DNA of 64,000 bases from G965267185 sp965267185 (GTDB taxonomy: Bacteria > Pseudomonadota > Alphaproteobacteria > UBA6615), in assembly GCA_965267185.1 (NCBI GenBank), contig OZ253937.1, forward strand, positions 3,906,001 through 3,970,000. The letters are read 5' to 3'. Below the pieces are notes generated by a model that was given only the letters and a program-made list of their open reading frames with translations, was not told the origin of the DNA and made no database searches. Position 1 is the first letter of the stretch, and each line of letters opens with the position of its first letter. Of the stretch, positions 28,356 through 36,544 are shown one piece after another. A program made the position numbers and the translations under genes.

Positions 28356-29099
28356 CTAGGTGATCTGCATCACCAATGCTTCGTCATACGGTAGCGCCGG
28401 TGTGGCGAAGCGTACTCCGTTACGCACATAGTGAAACGCGCACGCCCGCCGCCAACGGTCGGATTGATTGTCGGAAGACCGGTGGAAGATGTTGCCGTGA
28501 TGGAAAGACACGCTGCCCTTGGCGACCGGTGCTGGCGTCATTGGCTGCAGCGCCGCGATCGCATCGGGAACCTGCAGATTAAAGGGCTCGTCCGCGGGCG
28601 CCTCATGCTCATAGACCGGCCCGAGATTCGAGCCGTCGCCGAAGTAAAGGCAACCATTCTCAAGGGTGGCATCGTCGAAGGCGACCCATGCGGTCACGAT
28701 CCCCTCCGGATCACTTGGGCCGAAATAGTAGTTGTCCTGATGCACCGGTTTCGGCCCGCCCCCGTGCGGCGGCTTAAAGAATATTTGGCTGAAATAAACC
28801 GACACCCCCGGCCCGAGAATATCTTCGACCAGGCCGACGAGGGTCGGGTCTTTAGCGAGTTCGGCGAAAAACGGCCGGTGGTGATGGGGGTTGTCGAGTT
28901 TACGAAGTACGACCTGGTCTTGAACGCCGCCGTCGACGTACCAAGCGCGATCTTTTTCAGAGAGGGCCGCCAGCGTTTCTGCCGACCAATCGGCGATATC
29001 TTCGATCGCCGCATCCATTTGCGCAGACGTAAAGACGCTTCGGACGGTCAGGTGACCGAACGTCGCGTAAATCATCTGCTGGGTCTGATCGAGCGGCAT
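28356..29099 (-). CDS. Phytanoyl-CoA dioxygenase (PhyH) family protein
   Basis: The 247-residue Fe(II)/2-oxoglutarate enzyme shows the facial triad His120-x-Asp122 (PVHQDNYYFG) and distal His206 in HHGNIFHRSSDNQSDRWRR, with the following Arg for 2-oxoglutarate. The family hydroxylates diverse small molecules. It lies between the Gfo/DUF993 operon and the TetR gene, with a 34-base palindrome only 5 bases from its start codon, so TetR repression is likely. Its 247 residues are near the short end of the family. The substrate is unknown. Confidence 0.9.
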   Translation of the reverse strand: MPLDQTQQMIYATFGHLTVRSVFTSAQMDAAIEDIADWSAETLAALSEKDRAWYVDGGVQDQVVLRKLDNPHHHRPFFAELAKDPTLVGLVEDILGPGVSVYFSQIFFKPPHGGGPKPVHQDNYYFGPSDPEGIVTAWVAFDDATLENGCLYFGDGSNLGPVYEHEAPADEPFNLQVPDAIAALQPMTPAPVAKGSVSFHHGNIFHRSSDNQSDRWRRACAFHYVRNGVRFATPALPYDEALVMQIT

Positions 29100-29104
29100 G
29101 GCGA

Positions 29105-29138
29105 TCTCTATAAGTAACTATTTAGTTACTTATAGAGA
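29105..29138. promoter_or_regulatory. 34-base palindromic operator before the PhyH gene
   Basis: Arms TCTCTATAAGTAACTA and TAGTTACTTATAGAGA are perfect 16-base complements around TT. The inner GTAAC-N6-GTTAC part matches the other TetR sites. It lies between the TetR stop and the PhyH start, covering the place of the ribosome site and probably the transcription start. It could also act as a hairpin after the TetR gene. Confidence 0.65.
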
Positions 29139-29153
29139 GTGTTAGCCCTCATG

Positions 29154-29840
29154 TCAATTCCCAATCGAGCTCGATGCTGCGTCCGGCGAAACCAGGACAA
29201 AGCGCGCAATAACCTCGCGGACATGCTGACGCCAATGCTTAAGCTGCTTGGGCGCGCGCAAATCGCGGGCGAACGCAACCGAAAGCGTCGCGTTGTTCGA
29301 CAGGTAGTAGTAAACCATGCTGACGATGGTGATGTAGAGTTCCACAGGGTCGATACCCGGCCGAAACACGCCGGCGGCCTCACCGCGTTGCAGCAGATTG
29401 CTGATCACTGATTCGAACGGCGGGTGCAAACCGCCGACGCGGTCGGATTCGCGCAGATGGCGCGCGTCGTGAAGATTTTCGGTATTGAGCAGGGTCATCG
29501 ATTCCGGGTTCGCCAGGTAGTAGTCCCAAACAAAATCGACTAACGTGATCAGCCCATCGGTCGGCGCCATGGCATCCAGATTGAGCGACTGACCGGATAC
29601 GCAGATCGTTTCGTAGATTTCTTCTAGGGCGGCCCGGAAGAGGTCGTCCTTGTTGCCGAAATAGTGGTAGAGCATCCGCTTGTTGATGCCCGCCCGCTGC
29701 GCGATTTCATCGACCCGGGCATCGCCGAATCCTTTGGTTGCGAATTCCGCGGTCGCTGCCGCCAGAATGCGCCGGCGCGACGCGTCGGGGTCGCGCTTGC
29801 GGCTCGCCGGTGATCCTGCCTTCGCTTTACGGTCACTCAC
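29154..29840 (-). CDS. TetR-family transcriptional regulator 1
   Basis: The GTG at 29840 (228 residues) is chosen because GGAAAGG lies 7 bases upstream; a longer in-frame reading starts 48 bases earlier. The N-terminus has a TetR helix-turn-helix (RRRILAAATAEFATKGF...GINKRMLYHYFGNKDDLF). The C-terminal ligand domain is closely related to TetR 2 at 39261, sharing FRPGIDPVELYI and a tyrosine-rich helix. It is divergent from the MetE-like gene, with an operator in between. It probably represses the dioxygenase, Gfo/DUF993, MetE-like and ABC promoters, all of which carry similar sites. Confidence 0.92.
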   Translation of the reverse strand: MSDRKAKAGSPASRKRDPDASRRRILAAATAEFATKGFGDARVDEIAQRAGINKRMLYHYFGNKDDLFRAALEEIYETICVSGQSLNLDAMAPTDGLITLVDFVWDYYLANPESMTLLNTENLHDARHLRESDRVGGLHPPFESVISNLLQRGEAAGVFRPGIDPVELYITIVSMVYYYLSNNATLSVAFARDLRAPKQLKHWRQHVREVIARFVLVSPDAASSSIGN

Positions 29841-29915
29841 AAGAAAGCCTTTCCGAATTACGCCGTGCCGGCCTGGCCGCGTTGACACACCAAATCACTT
29901 TGCCTAGCCTAATTC

Positions 29916-29931
29916 ACTAACTGGTTACTTA
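29916..29931. promoter_or_regulatory. TetR-type operator before the MetE-like gene
   Basis: ACTAACTGGTTACTTA is identical in all 16 bases to 32611-32626. Here it lies between the TetR 1 start (29840) and the MetE-like start, so it can serve both autoregulation and the divergent gene. The reverse complement begins TAAGTAACCAGTTAG, matching the half-site at 29105. Confidence 0.65.
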
Positions 29932-29974
29932 CCACCGTAGCGGGTTTGGCAACCGGGTAGAAGCTGTTGAGAAG

Positions 29975-31027
29975 ATGGAAAGCGCCGGAAACATGACGAA
30001 TACCCAACCTCGAATCAAGACCACCGTGGTGGGCTCCTACCCGATACCCGATTGGCTGGTCGCCGCACCAAGCCAACAAGCGCTCATCGATGCTACCCGA
30101 ACGGTCATTGCGACCCAGGAAGATGCGGGTTTGGATGTCGTGTGCGATGGCGAACTTTACCGCTTCGACATCAATCACCCCGAGACCAACGGGATGATCG
30201 AATACTTCGTTCATCCGCTATCGGGTGTGCGAACCGAAATTACGTTCGAAGAAATAATCGCTTACCGAAGTCAGGCCGGTATGGGATTTCGGGTGAAACC
30301 CCCTGGCGTCGTCGACGGTCCGGTGGGCCACGGCACGCTGGACCTGCCGAATGCTGCGCTGCGCGCCCATAAATTAGCGAAGCAGCCGCTCAAGTTCACG
30401 ATCACCGGCCCGCATATGCTGGCAAAGACCCTGAAAGACGAGCATTACGCCGATACGGCCGACCTGGCGAACGCCATCGCCGACGTGCTGGCCGAACAGG
30501 TGAGTTACATCGACGCGGAAGTGGTGCAGCTCGACGAAGCCAACTTGCCGGGTCATCCCGAGGAATGGGAATGGGCGGCGGTGGCGATCAACAAAGTCCT
30601 CGATGCCGTGAAAGGTACGCCCGCTGTCCATCTTTGCTTTGGCAATTATGGCGGTCAGTCGGTGCAGAGCGGCGGTTGGGACAAGCTGATCGCTTATCTT
30701 AACGCTCTGCATGCCGATCACATCGTGATGGAGAATGCGCACCGGCCGCTCGAGGAGTTGGTGGCGTTCCGCGAGCTGCGCCCGGATCTGGGACTGGGGT
30801 TGGGCGTCGTCGACATCAAGCGAACGGAGGTCGAAACGGCCGACGATATTGCCGGTGCCTTGGAACGGGCTGAAGAGATTTTGGGCGAAGGGCGGGTTAC
30901 CTACATCAACCCCGATTGCGGATTTTGGATGCTCAAGCGGCCGATTGCCGATGCGAAGATTCGCGCGCTTGTGGAAGGTCGCGATCTCTACGAAGGCCGG
31001 CGCACCGAGGCACCAAGGGTCGCGTAG
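29975..31027 (+). CDS. MetE-core-like zinc methyltransferase family protein
   Basis: The 350-residue protein corresponds to the C-terminal catalytic half of cobalamin-independent methionine synthase and lacks the N-terminal half. The early motif TTVVGSYPIPDWL is typical. Zinc ligands are present as His219-x-Cys221 (HLCFGNYGG), Glu253 (VMENAH) and Cys315 (PDCGFWML). A second start at 29993 (18 bases on) is equally possible. Related stand-alone cores are used in methionine synthesis with unusual methyl donors and in alkyl transfer to thiols. Its place in a TetR-controlled catabolic region suggests removal of a methyl or alkyl group from the substrate (inference). Confidence 0.87.
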   Translation: MESAGNMTNTQPRIKTTVVGSYPIPDWLVAAPSQQALIDATRTVIATQEDAGLDVVCDGELYRFDINHPETNGMIEYFVHPLSGVRTEITFEEIIAYRSQAGMGFRVKPPGVVDGPVGHGTLDLPNAALRAHKLAKQPLKFTITGPHMLAKTLKDEHYADTADLANAIADVLAEQVSYIDAEVVQLDEANLPGHPEEWEWAAVAINKVLDAVKGTPAVHLCFGNYGGQSVQSGGWDKLIAYLNALHADHIVMENAHRPLEELVAFRELRPDLGLGLGVVDIKRTEVETADDIAGALERAEEILGEGRVTYINPDCGFWMLKRPIADAKIRALVEGRDLYEGRRTEAPRVA

Positions 31028-31045
31028 GAAACGCCGCGCCGGCGG

Positions 31046-31810
31046 TCACTCCATATCGAGCAGCTTGTAAATCCGGCGCGTATATTCGCCGAAATTTTCG
31101 TGGGTTTTGGTGCCGAGATCGCGCTCTTCGGGCAGATCGATCTCGATGTACTCGGCAAGCCGTGCGGGGCCGGCTGTCATAACCGCGACGTGCGAACCCA
31201 GAAAAACCGCCTCCTGGATACCGTGGGTAACAAACAGGATCGTTTTGCGGTTTTCGTGCCAAATCCGCATCAGCTCCAGGTTCATCTTTTCGCGGGTCAA
31301 TGCATCGAGTGCCCCGAACGGTTCGTCCATCAAAATGAGCTTCGGGTCGTGGATAAGCGCGCGGGCAATCGCCGCCCGCTGTTGCATGCCGCCGGACAGT
31401 TCATAGGGATAGTTGGACTCGAACCCCGCCAGCCCCACCATCGCCAGCAGGTCGCGGGCCCGTTCTTGGCTTTGTTTCTTCGGCAGACCGAGAATCTCGG
31501 CCGGCAGCATGACATTCTCCAGGATGCGCCGCCATTTCAGCAGCAATGGCTGCTGGAAGACCATGCCGACGTCGCGCGACGGGTTGAACGGATTCTCCGC
31601 CGAGCCGATCCGCACCTCGCCGCCATCGTGGGGGTGCAAGCCCGCGAGAATTCTGAGCAAGGTGCTTTTTCCGCAGCCCGAGGGGCCGACGATGCTCACC
31701 AGCTCGCCCGCGTTCACCTCGATCGAGATGCTTTGGATCGCTTCAAATTCTTCGCGGCGGGTCCGGTAAACCTTGCGGACATTGCGCAGTGAAATAAAAG
31801 ATTCGGCCAT
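31046..31810 (-). CDS. ABC transporter ATP-binding protein (SsuB/TauB/ThiZ type)
   Basis: The 254-residue ATPase has Walker A GPSGCGKST, signature LSGGMQQRAAIARAL, Walker B LILMDEPFGALD and a THGIQEA H-loop, all canonical. It follows the permease gene by 8 bases on the minus strand. With the permease and the divergently coded THI5-like binding protein (32705) it makes one importer. The gene is convergent with the MetE-like gene, 18 bases away. Confidence 0.92.
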   Translation of the reverse strand: MAESFISLRNVRKVYRTRREEFEAIQSISIEVNAGELVSIVGPSGCGKSTLLRILAGLHPHDGGEVRIGSAENPFNPSRDVGMVFQQPLLLKWRRILENVMLPAEILGLPKKQSQERARDLLAMVGLAGFESNYPYELSGGMQQRAAIARALIHDPKLILMDEPFGALDALTREKMNLELMRIWHENRKTILFVTHGIQEAVFLGSHVAVMTAGPARLAEYIEIDLPEERDLGTKTHENFGEYTRRIYKLLDME

Positions 31811-31818
31811 GGTGTGCG

Positions 31819-32580
31819 CTACTCGACCCTTGCGTCTTGAACCACGAAAGCGCGCTCGAGCAGCAGGACGATACCGTAAAGCACGACGCCGATCAGGGTG
31901 ACCAGCAGCAGCGCCATCACCATGGCATCGGTGTTCAAGGCTTCCTGAGTGACCAGCATGAACCAGCCAAGACCCCGGTCGGACTGGATGAACTCACCGA
32001 CAATGGCGCCGGCAACCGCCAGCACGGTGGCCACTTTCATGCCGGAGAACACGTAAGGCAACGCGCCAGGCAGCTGTATCTTGATAAATATTTGCCAGCG
32101 CGTGCCGTTGAGCGCGCGTACGAGATCGAGCAGATCGGGTTCGACTTCGCGCAGGCCGCGCGCGGTGTTCAAGATGATCGGGAAGAAGCAGATCGTAAAC
32201 GTGATGACGATGTTGGTCTCGACGCCGAAGCGCAGCCACACGATGAAAAGCGGCGCCATGGCCACCTTCGGGATCATGTTCAAGGTAACCAGCAAGGGCA
32301 TCAAGGTTTCGTCGAGGCGTGACGACCAGGTGAAAAACACCGCGAAGGCGACGCCCACGATAACCGCCAAAATGTAGCCGCCGAATATCTCCTGGGCGGT
32401 GGCGGAGAAATGGAACATCCAGTTGTAGTTTTCTTCGCTGAGGGTTTGCAGCGCCTGCAACGGCGTCGGCAAGATGAATTCCGGCACATCGCCCAGCACG
32501 ACGGCCAGCCACCAGACGGCGATGAACGCCACGTGCGCCGCTACTGCGATGCTAATTTTTCGCCATGTCACGCCAGTCAT
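31819..32580 (-). CDS. ABC transporter permease (SsuC/ThiX type)
   Basis: The 253-residue permease has about six membrane segments and a cytoplasmic loop (GLREVEPDLLDLVRALNGTRWQIFIKIQLP) in the place of the EAA motif. It is the first gene of the minus-strand permease-ATPase pair. The TetR-type operator at 32611 lies between it and the divergent binding-protein gene, so both halves of the importer can be switched together. Confidence 0.9.
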   Translation of the reverse strand: MTGVTWRKISIAVAAHVAFIAVWWLAVVLGDVPEFILPTPLQALQTLSEENYNWMFHFSATAQEIFGGYILAVIVGVAFAVFFTWSSRLDETLMPLLVTLNMIPKVAMAPLFIVWLRFGVETNIVITFTICFFPIILNTARGLREVEPDLLDLVRALNGTRWQIFIKIQLPGALPYVFSGMKVATVLAVAGAIVGEFIQSDRGLGWFMLVTQEALNTDAMVMALLLVTLIGVVLYGIVLLLERAFVVQDARVE

Positions 32581-32610
32581 ATCCGATATGCCTCCCTTGA
32601 GCTCAACATA

Positions 32611-32626
32611 ACTAACTGGTTACTTA
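32611..32626. promoter_or_regulatory. TetR-type operator in the divergent ABC promoter
   Basis: ACTAACTGGTTACTTA is identical to 29916-29931. It lies 31 bases from the permease start and about 80 bases before the binding-protein start. It overlaps the place of a -35 element for the +-strand promoter, whose TATAAT is at 32641. Confidence 0.65.
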
Positions 32627-32640
32627 TGCTCAATAGGTGT

Positions 32641-32646
32641 TATAAT
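32641..32646 (+). promoter_or_regulatory. -10 element (TATAAT) of the binding-protein promoter
   Basis: A perfect TATAAT lies 58 bases before the ATG at 32705. The -35 would fall within the TetR-type operator (TGGTTA or TTACTT, spacing 15-18), so repressor binding would block polymerase. Confidence 0.5.
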
Positions 32647-32704
32647 GACACATCAATTGAGCCTCTCGAAACGACGGGAGCGGATCATGGAGGAGATCAG
32701 GTAA

Positions 32705-33712
32705 ATGAAGGGATACGTAAAATCACTGCTCGCCAGCGCGTCGATTGCGATCGCCGCGACGGTGTCGGCAGGGCAGGCGAACGCCGCCGATACGATCAAC
32801 TTTGTTCTCAACTGGGTACCCGGCGGTGACCATTCGCCGATCTACTGGGCGCGCGAACAGGGCTGGTATAAAGACGCCAGCATCGACCTCGTTATCGAGA
32901 ACGGCACGGGTTCCGGTGCATCGGCTAAGAAGGTTGGCGTCGGGCGCAACGAACTCGGCATTGCCGATCTACCGACCATGCTGCAGGCGCGCGGTAAGGG
33001 CGCCGATCTGGTCGCGGTCATGAATATTTACGCCAACTCGCCCTATGGCATTTACTGGAAGAAGTCGAGCGGCATCCAAAGCTTCGACGATCTGAAGGGC
33101 CGCACCATCGGCAATCCGCCCTTCGATGCGGCACGGCAAATGTGGCCGGCTATCGCCAAGGTGCTCAAGATCGAGCCGGAATCGGTCAAGTTCGTGAACG
33201 TGAAACCGAACGCCAAGGTCGCGGCGATGGAGTCGGGTTCGATCGACGCCACGACCAATTTCTACAACGTTCATTACATCTATCAGCGCATTTTCGGCGA
33301 TGACATGGGCTTCGTTGCTCTGCGCGACCTGGGCTTCAATCCCTATGGCAACTCGATTATCGCCAACGGTGCGTGGCTGAAGTCCAATCCCGAACTGGCG
33401 AAGAAATTCGTGTCGGTGACCCAGCGTGCCTACGCAACCTGCGCGCAGAATTCGAGCCCGTGCATTGAGACGCTGGCGAAAGTCGGTAGCCAGAAGGTTG
33501 AAGACGTCACCAAGAACTGGGGGCTGGTCGTCGAACTGATGACCCATAAAACCAGCACCGGAACGGCCTTGGGCTACTTCGCACCCGAGCGTATGACCGA
33601 CGACTACGACGCCGTCGCGACGTCGTTCGAGATCGACGCTTACGACGTGAAATCGGCTTACACCAACGATTTCCTCGATATGTCGATCAAAATGCCGACA
33701 GCGACGAACTAA
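32705..33712 (+). CDS. ABC transporter substrate-binding protein (NMT1/THI5-like)
   Basis: The 335-residue protein has a Sec signal (KSLLASASIAIAATVSAGQANA, cut near 27). Its mature start DTINFVLNWVPGGDHSPIYW is characteristic of THI5/NMT1-type binding proteins of pyrimidine or riboflavin-precursor importers. It is divergent from its permease and ATPase. A classic terminator follows. The true ligand may be a heterocycle or another small ring compound, since this fold binds several kinds; TetR control rather than a riboswitch speaks for a catabolic role. Confidence 0.9.
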   Translation: MKGYVKSLLASASIAIAATVSAGQANAADTINFVLNWVPGGDHSPIYWAREQGWYKDASIDLVIENGTGSGASAKKVGVGRNELGIADLPTMLQARGKGADLVAVMNIYANSPYGIYWKKSSGIQSFDDLKGRTIGNPPFDAARQMWPAIAKVLKIEPESVKFVNVKPNAKVAAMESGSIDATTNFYNVHYIYQRIFGDDMGFVALRDLGFNPYGNSIIANGAWLKSNPELAKKFVSVTQRAYATCAQNSSPCIETLAKVGSQKVEDVTKNWGLVVELMTHKTSTGTALGYFAPERMTDDYDAVATSFEIDAYDVKSAYTNDFLDMSIKMPTATN

Positions 33713-33732
33713 ATCTTTCCTCCCCTCCTCAG

Positions 33733-33765
33733 GGCCGCATCGGTTTCCGGTGCGGCCTTTTTTTT
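33733..33765. terminator. Rho-independent terminator, usable from the + strand
   Basis: An 11-base-pair stem (GGCCGCATCGG with CCGGTGCGGCC, one G-T wobble) with a TTT loop is followed by eight T residues. It lies 20 bases after the binding-protein stop and before the convergent TIM-barrel gene stop at 33784. Confidence 0.92.
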
Positions 33766-33783
33766 GCCGGAGGGGAACGCCGT

Positions 33784-34623
33784 TTAGCTGCTGCGTTGTT
33801 CGAGCAGACCTTTAAGATAACCGGCGCAAAACGCGGCGGTGGCCGGCCCGTCCGGCTCGAGTTCGATAGGCTCCACGGCCAGCCAGCGGTTGTAATTGTG
33901 CGCAACCAAGGCAGCGAGTGGGCTGGCGAATAGGTCATCGCCCAAGCCGGGGCCGCGGCGCGACCGGTCGCGCAACTGAATATGGGCGACATGGCCGCTC
34001 GGTAGCCATTGGGCGATCAATTCCTCGACGGGTGCCTCTGCCGGATTGGCCCGCGCGGCGCCGAAGTCGATCATGGTGCGCAGTGCCGGGTTGTCGATTT
34101 CATCGACGATGGCAGCGGCCTCCGCCACTGTGGTGATGAAATTGGCATGGGGCGGCGCCAGCGCTTCGATGCAATAGATCACGCCACAGGCTTGCGCCTC
34201 GGCAGCGGCTTCGGCGAACGCTTCGAGCGCCCAGCCACGCGCCGTCGCGGCCTCGGCTGGGTTGTCCGGCAGCCAGCGTTGTTTCGGCGATCCGTGCACG
34301 AGCACCTCGCCACCCAGGTCGGCGCATAGTAAAACCAAGCCGCGCATGACTTCGCGCGTTTTGGTACGGATGCCAGCGTCGGCGCTGGTGATCGATAGGC
34401 CTTCCGGTGTCGTCAACAGCCAATGCAGGCCCGAGACTTCGAGGCCGCACACCTCGACCGTCCGGCGGATGTCGCGGCGTTTGTCTGCGGGCATGTCATG
34501 GGGCGCTTCATCGAGGGTGTAAGGGGCCAGTTCCAAACCCTGGTAGCCGAGCGCCGCCGCGTAGCTGCTTTGTTTGGCGAGAGGCCAGTCGCTAAGAACT
34601 TCGTTGCATAGCGCGAGCTTCAT
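33784..34623 (-). CDS. Sugar phosphate isomerase/epimerase-like TIM-barrel protein
   Basis: The 279-residue barrel has metal-ligand strands YCIEALAPP, TMIDFGAA, AHIQLRDR and LAVEPIE (Glu, Asp, His, Glu), so an intact divalent-metal site is likely. It overlaps the DapA-like gene by 4 bases and is last in a four-gene minus-strand operon with an epimerase/dehydratase and a GNAT protein. The combination suggests breakdown of an uncommon sugar or sugar acid. It is distinct in sequence from the EPLHP/WWDPD pair elsewhere in the window. Confidence 0.87.
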   Translation of the reverse strand: MKLALCNEVLSDWPLAKQSSYAAALGYQGLELAPYTLDEAPHDMPADKRRDIRRTVEVCGLEVSGLHWLLTTPEGLSITSADAGIRTKTREVMRGLVLLCADLGGEVLVHGSPKQRWLPDNPAEAATARGWALEAFAEAAAEAQACGVIYCIEALAPPHANFITTVAEAAAIVDEIDNPALRTMIDFGAARANPAEAPVEELIAQWLPSGHVAHIQLRDRSRRGPGLGDDLFASPLAALVAHNYNRWLAVEPIELEPDGPATAAFCAGYLKGLLEQRSS

Positions 34624-35690
34624 CCGTCGAGCCAGCGTTCGCGGTTTTCGGCCACAAAGGCATCGTCGTTGAGGTGGGGGTAGGCGGCGTAGACGCGATC
34701 GATCTCCGCACTTTGGCCCGCGCTCAACGTTTCGTCGGGATTAAGACACCACACGCCTTCGAGTAAACCCTGCCGCCGCAACACTTCGTGGCAGCCGGCG
34801 ATACAGCCGGCGAAGTCGTTGGCGACATCGAAGAAGGCCGAGTTGCAATCGGTCACCTGACTGTCGAGGGCAAGCAAATCGGCGGGCACAGAGCTTTCCG
34901 CCGCTGCCGCCTGGCAGCGTTCGAGCAGTTCGACCGCCGTTTTCAGCCACACCGACCAGTGTCCGAGTAAACCGCCGACGATCCGCGCGGTTACCGGCTC
35001 GCTGTCGCGCATGAAGGTAAACGGTGTGATCAGGTCGCCGACAATATGATCGTCGTTGCCGGTGTAGAGTGAAATGCGGTCTTCGGCGCGGGCTTCCACC
35101 ACGCCGCGGATAACATCGAGCGTCCGGTAGCGGTTGAACGGCGCCATCTTGATGGCGATAACGTTTTCGATCTCGGCGAACCGGCGCCAGAACGACGCGC
35201 CGAGAAGGACGCCGCCGACCGCCGGTTGCAGATAAAAGCCGACCAGCGGTATTTCCCCGGCCACGCGGCGGCAGTGCTCGATAATTTCGTCTTCCGAGGC
35301 GCCTTTCCAGGCAGCGAGGCTTAGCAAGCCCGCGTGGTAACCGAGATCGCGCGCAATCGCCGCCTCCCGTACCGCTTGATCGGTTTTGCCAACCAGGCCG
35401 CCGACCCGGACGACCGCGCGATTGGTCCAATCGTCCACGGCTTCGGCCGCCAATTTCAGCACAGGCTCGTAGAGGCCGACATCGCGGATTTCAAACTGGG
35501 TGGTGTGGACGCCCACGGCGACGCCGCCGGCGCCCGCGTCCACATAGTATCGGGTGAGTGCCCGTTGCCGGCGGGGATCGAAGTTGCGTTCCGAATCGAG
35601 CGCTAGCGGGCTCGCCGGAATCGCGACGCCGCGGCGCACCGCCGCGAGCACGTCGTCAGGTAAATCGGACCACTGCAACCCCATCTTCAA
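34620..35690 (-). CDS. Dihydrodipicolinate synthase (DapA)-family aldolase-like protein
   Basis: The 356-residue protein is longer than the roughly 290-300 residues of DapA. The Schiff-base lysine strand reads ENVIAIKMAPFNRYRT, and the VGFYLQPAVGG strand stands where DapA has its catalytic tyrosine. A C-terminal extension of about 60 residues is present. Such proteins do pyruvate-dependent or retro-aldol reactions or dehydration on sugar acids. It is co-transcribed with GNAT (5-base gap) and TIM-barrel (overlap) genes. It is unlikely to be the biosynthetic DapA in this setting. Confidence 0.87.
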   Translation of the reverse strand: MKMGLQWSDLPDDVLAAVRRGVAIPASPLALDSERNFDPRRQRALTRYYVDAGAGGVAVGVHTTQFEIRDVGLYEPVLKLAAEAVDDWTNRAVVRVGGLVGKTDQAVREAAIARDLGYHAGLLSLAAWKGASEDEIIEHCRRVAGEIPLVGFYLQPAVGGVLLGASFWRRFAEIENVIAIKMAPFNRYRTLDVIRGVVEARAEDRISLYTGNDDHIVGDLITPFTFMRDSEPVTARIVGGLLGHWSVWLKTAVELLERCQAAAAESSVPADLLALDSQVTDCNSAFFDVANDFAGCIAGCHEVLRRQGLLEGVWCLNPDETLSAGQSAEIDRVYAAYPHLNDDAFVAENRERWLDG

Positions 35691-35695
35691 CTCCT

Positions 35696-36544
35696 CTATC
35701 CCAGTTCCGGTCCAGCGACGGCGTACATACGCGACGGGTCGCCGAAACCCGCAGCGGCTCCCCGATACATCCGTGTAAACGGGCGTTGCGAGACGAAACC
35801 AAGCTCCTTCAAAAACGCCACCACCCCATCATGCATATCGGGCACATCGATAAAAACCGGGCCTGAGCATACCGACAGCGCTTGCGCCAACATGTCGATG
35901 GCGGTGGCGGAATCGTCGGCGCAGATCGGCCCGATCTGCCGGGCGCGGCGGCCGTCACGGCTCAGCAAGAAACCGTTTCTACTGTTGGCTACCCAAGCAC
36001 AAGGGCCGCTTCGGGTTATCAGGCCGCGCAGAATGGTGGCGCGGTCGCCGCCGAAAACGGGGAAGTCATAGTCGAGAATGGTTTGTAGATCTGCCGCCTC
36101 ATAGGGCCGCGAGAACTCCGCCGGTGGGACTTCGATTGAAACTTTGTCGGTTTCCCACCGCTGCATTTCAAATTGCGCGGTGAACCCGAGTGGGCCATAG
36201 ACCAGCGCGCCCGCTGGTGTCGCGTCTAGAATCTGCGCCAAGCCGCGGTCTTGGAGCATCGACATGCAGTCGTGGAGCAGGCGTGTCGCGATGCCACGGC
36301 GCTGCCACGACGCCGTAACGAGAACCATGCTGATCCACCCGAATGCGTCGCCGTAGGGCAGGATGAGGGCCGACCCGACGATTTGTCCGTCCGGCGCCTG
36401 GTAGCCAATCGCCGTACCGGCGCTGAGCATCAGCGACCAGTCGGCCTCGTTTTGGTTCCAGTGTGCTTCGCTCGAAAGCGCAACGCCGTCGGCGATGTGC
36501 GACTGGTCGAGCTCGATCCGGCGGAGGTTCTCAATATTGTCCAT
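35696..36544 (-). CDS. GNAT-family N-acetyltransferase with C-terminal Acetyltransf_18-like domain
   Basis: The ATG at 36544 (282 residues) overlaps the upstream epimerase stop by 14 bases and is preferred to a start 63 bases earlier, which would lie deep in the epimerase gene. The acetyl-CoA loop is QRRGIATRLL (Q-x-x-G-x-A) in the N-terminal half. The C-terminus ends MYAVAGPELG, typical of the two-domain YitH-like group. It may acetylate an amine on a pathway intermediate or on a toxic side product. Confidence 0.85.
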   Translation of the reverse strand: MDNIENLRRIELDQSHIADGVALSSEAHWNQNEADWSLMLSAGTAIGYQAPDGQIVGSALILPYGDAFGWISMVLVTASWQRRGIATRLLHDCMSMLQDRGLAQILDATPAGALVYGPLGFTAQFEMQRWETDKVSIEVPPAEFSRPYEAADLQTILDYDFPVFGGDRATILRGLITRSGPCAWVANSRNGFLLSRDGRRARQIGPICADDSATAIDMLAQALSVCSGPVFIDVPDMHDGVVAFLKELGFVSQRPFTRMYRGAAAGFGDPSRMYAVAGPELG

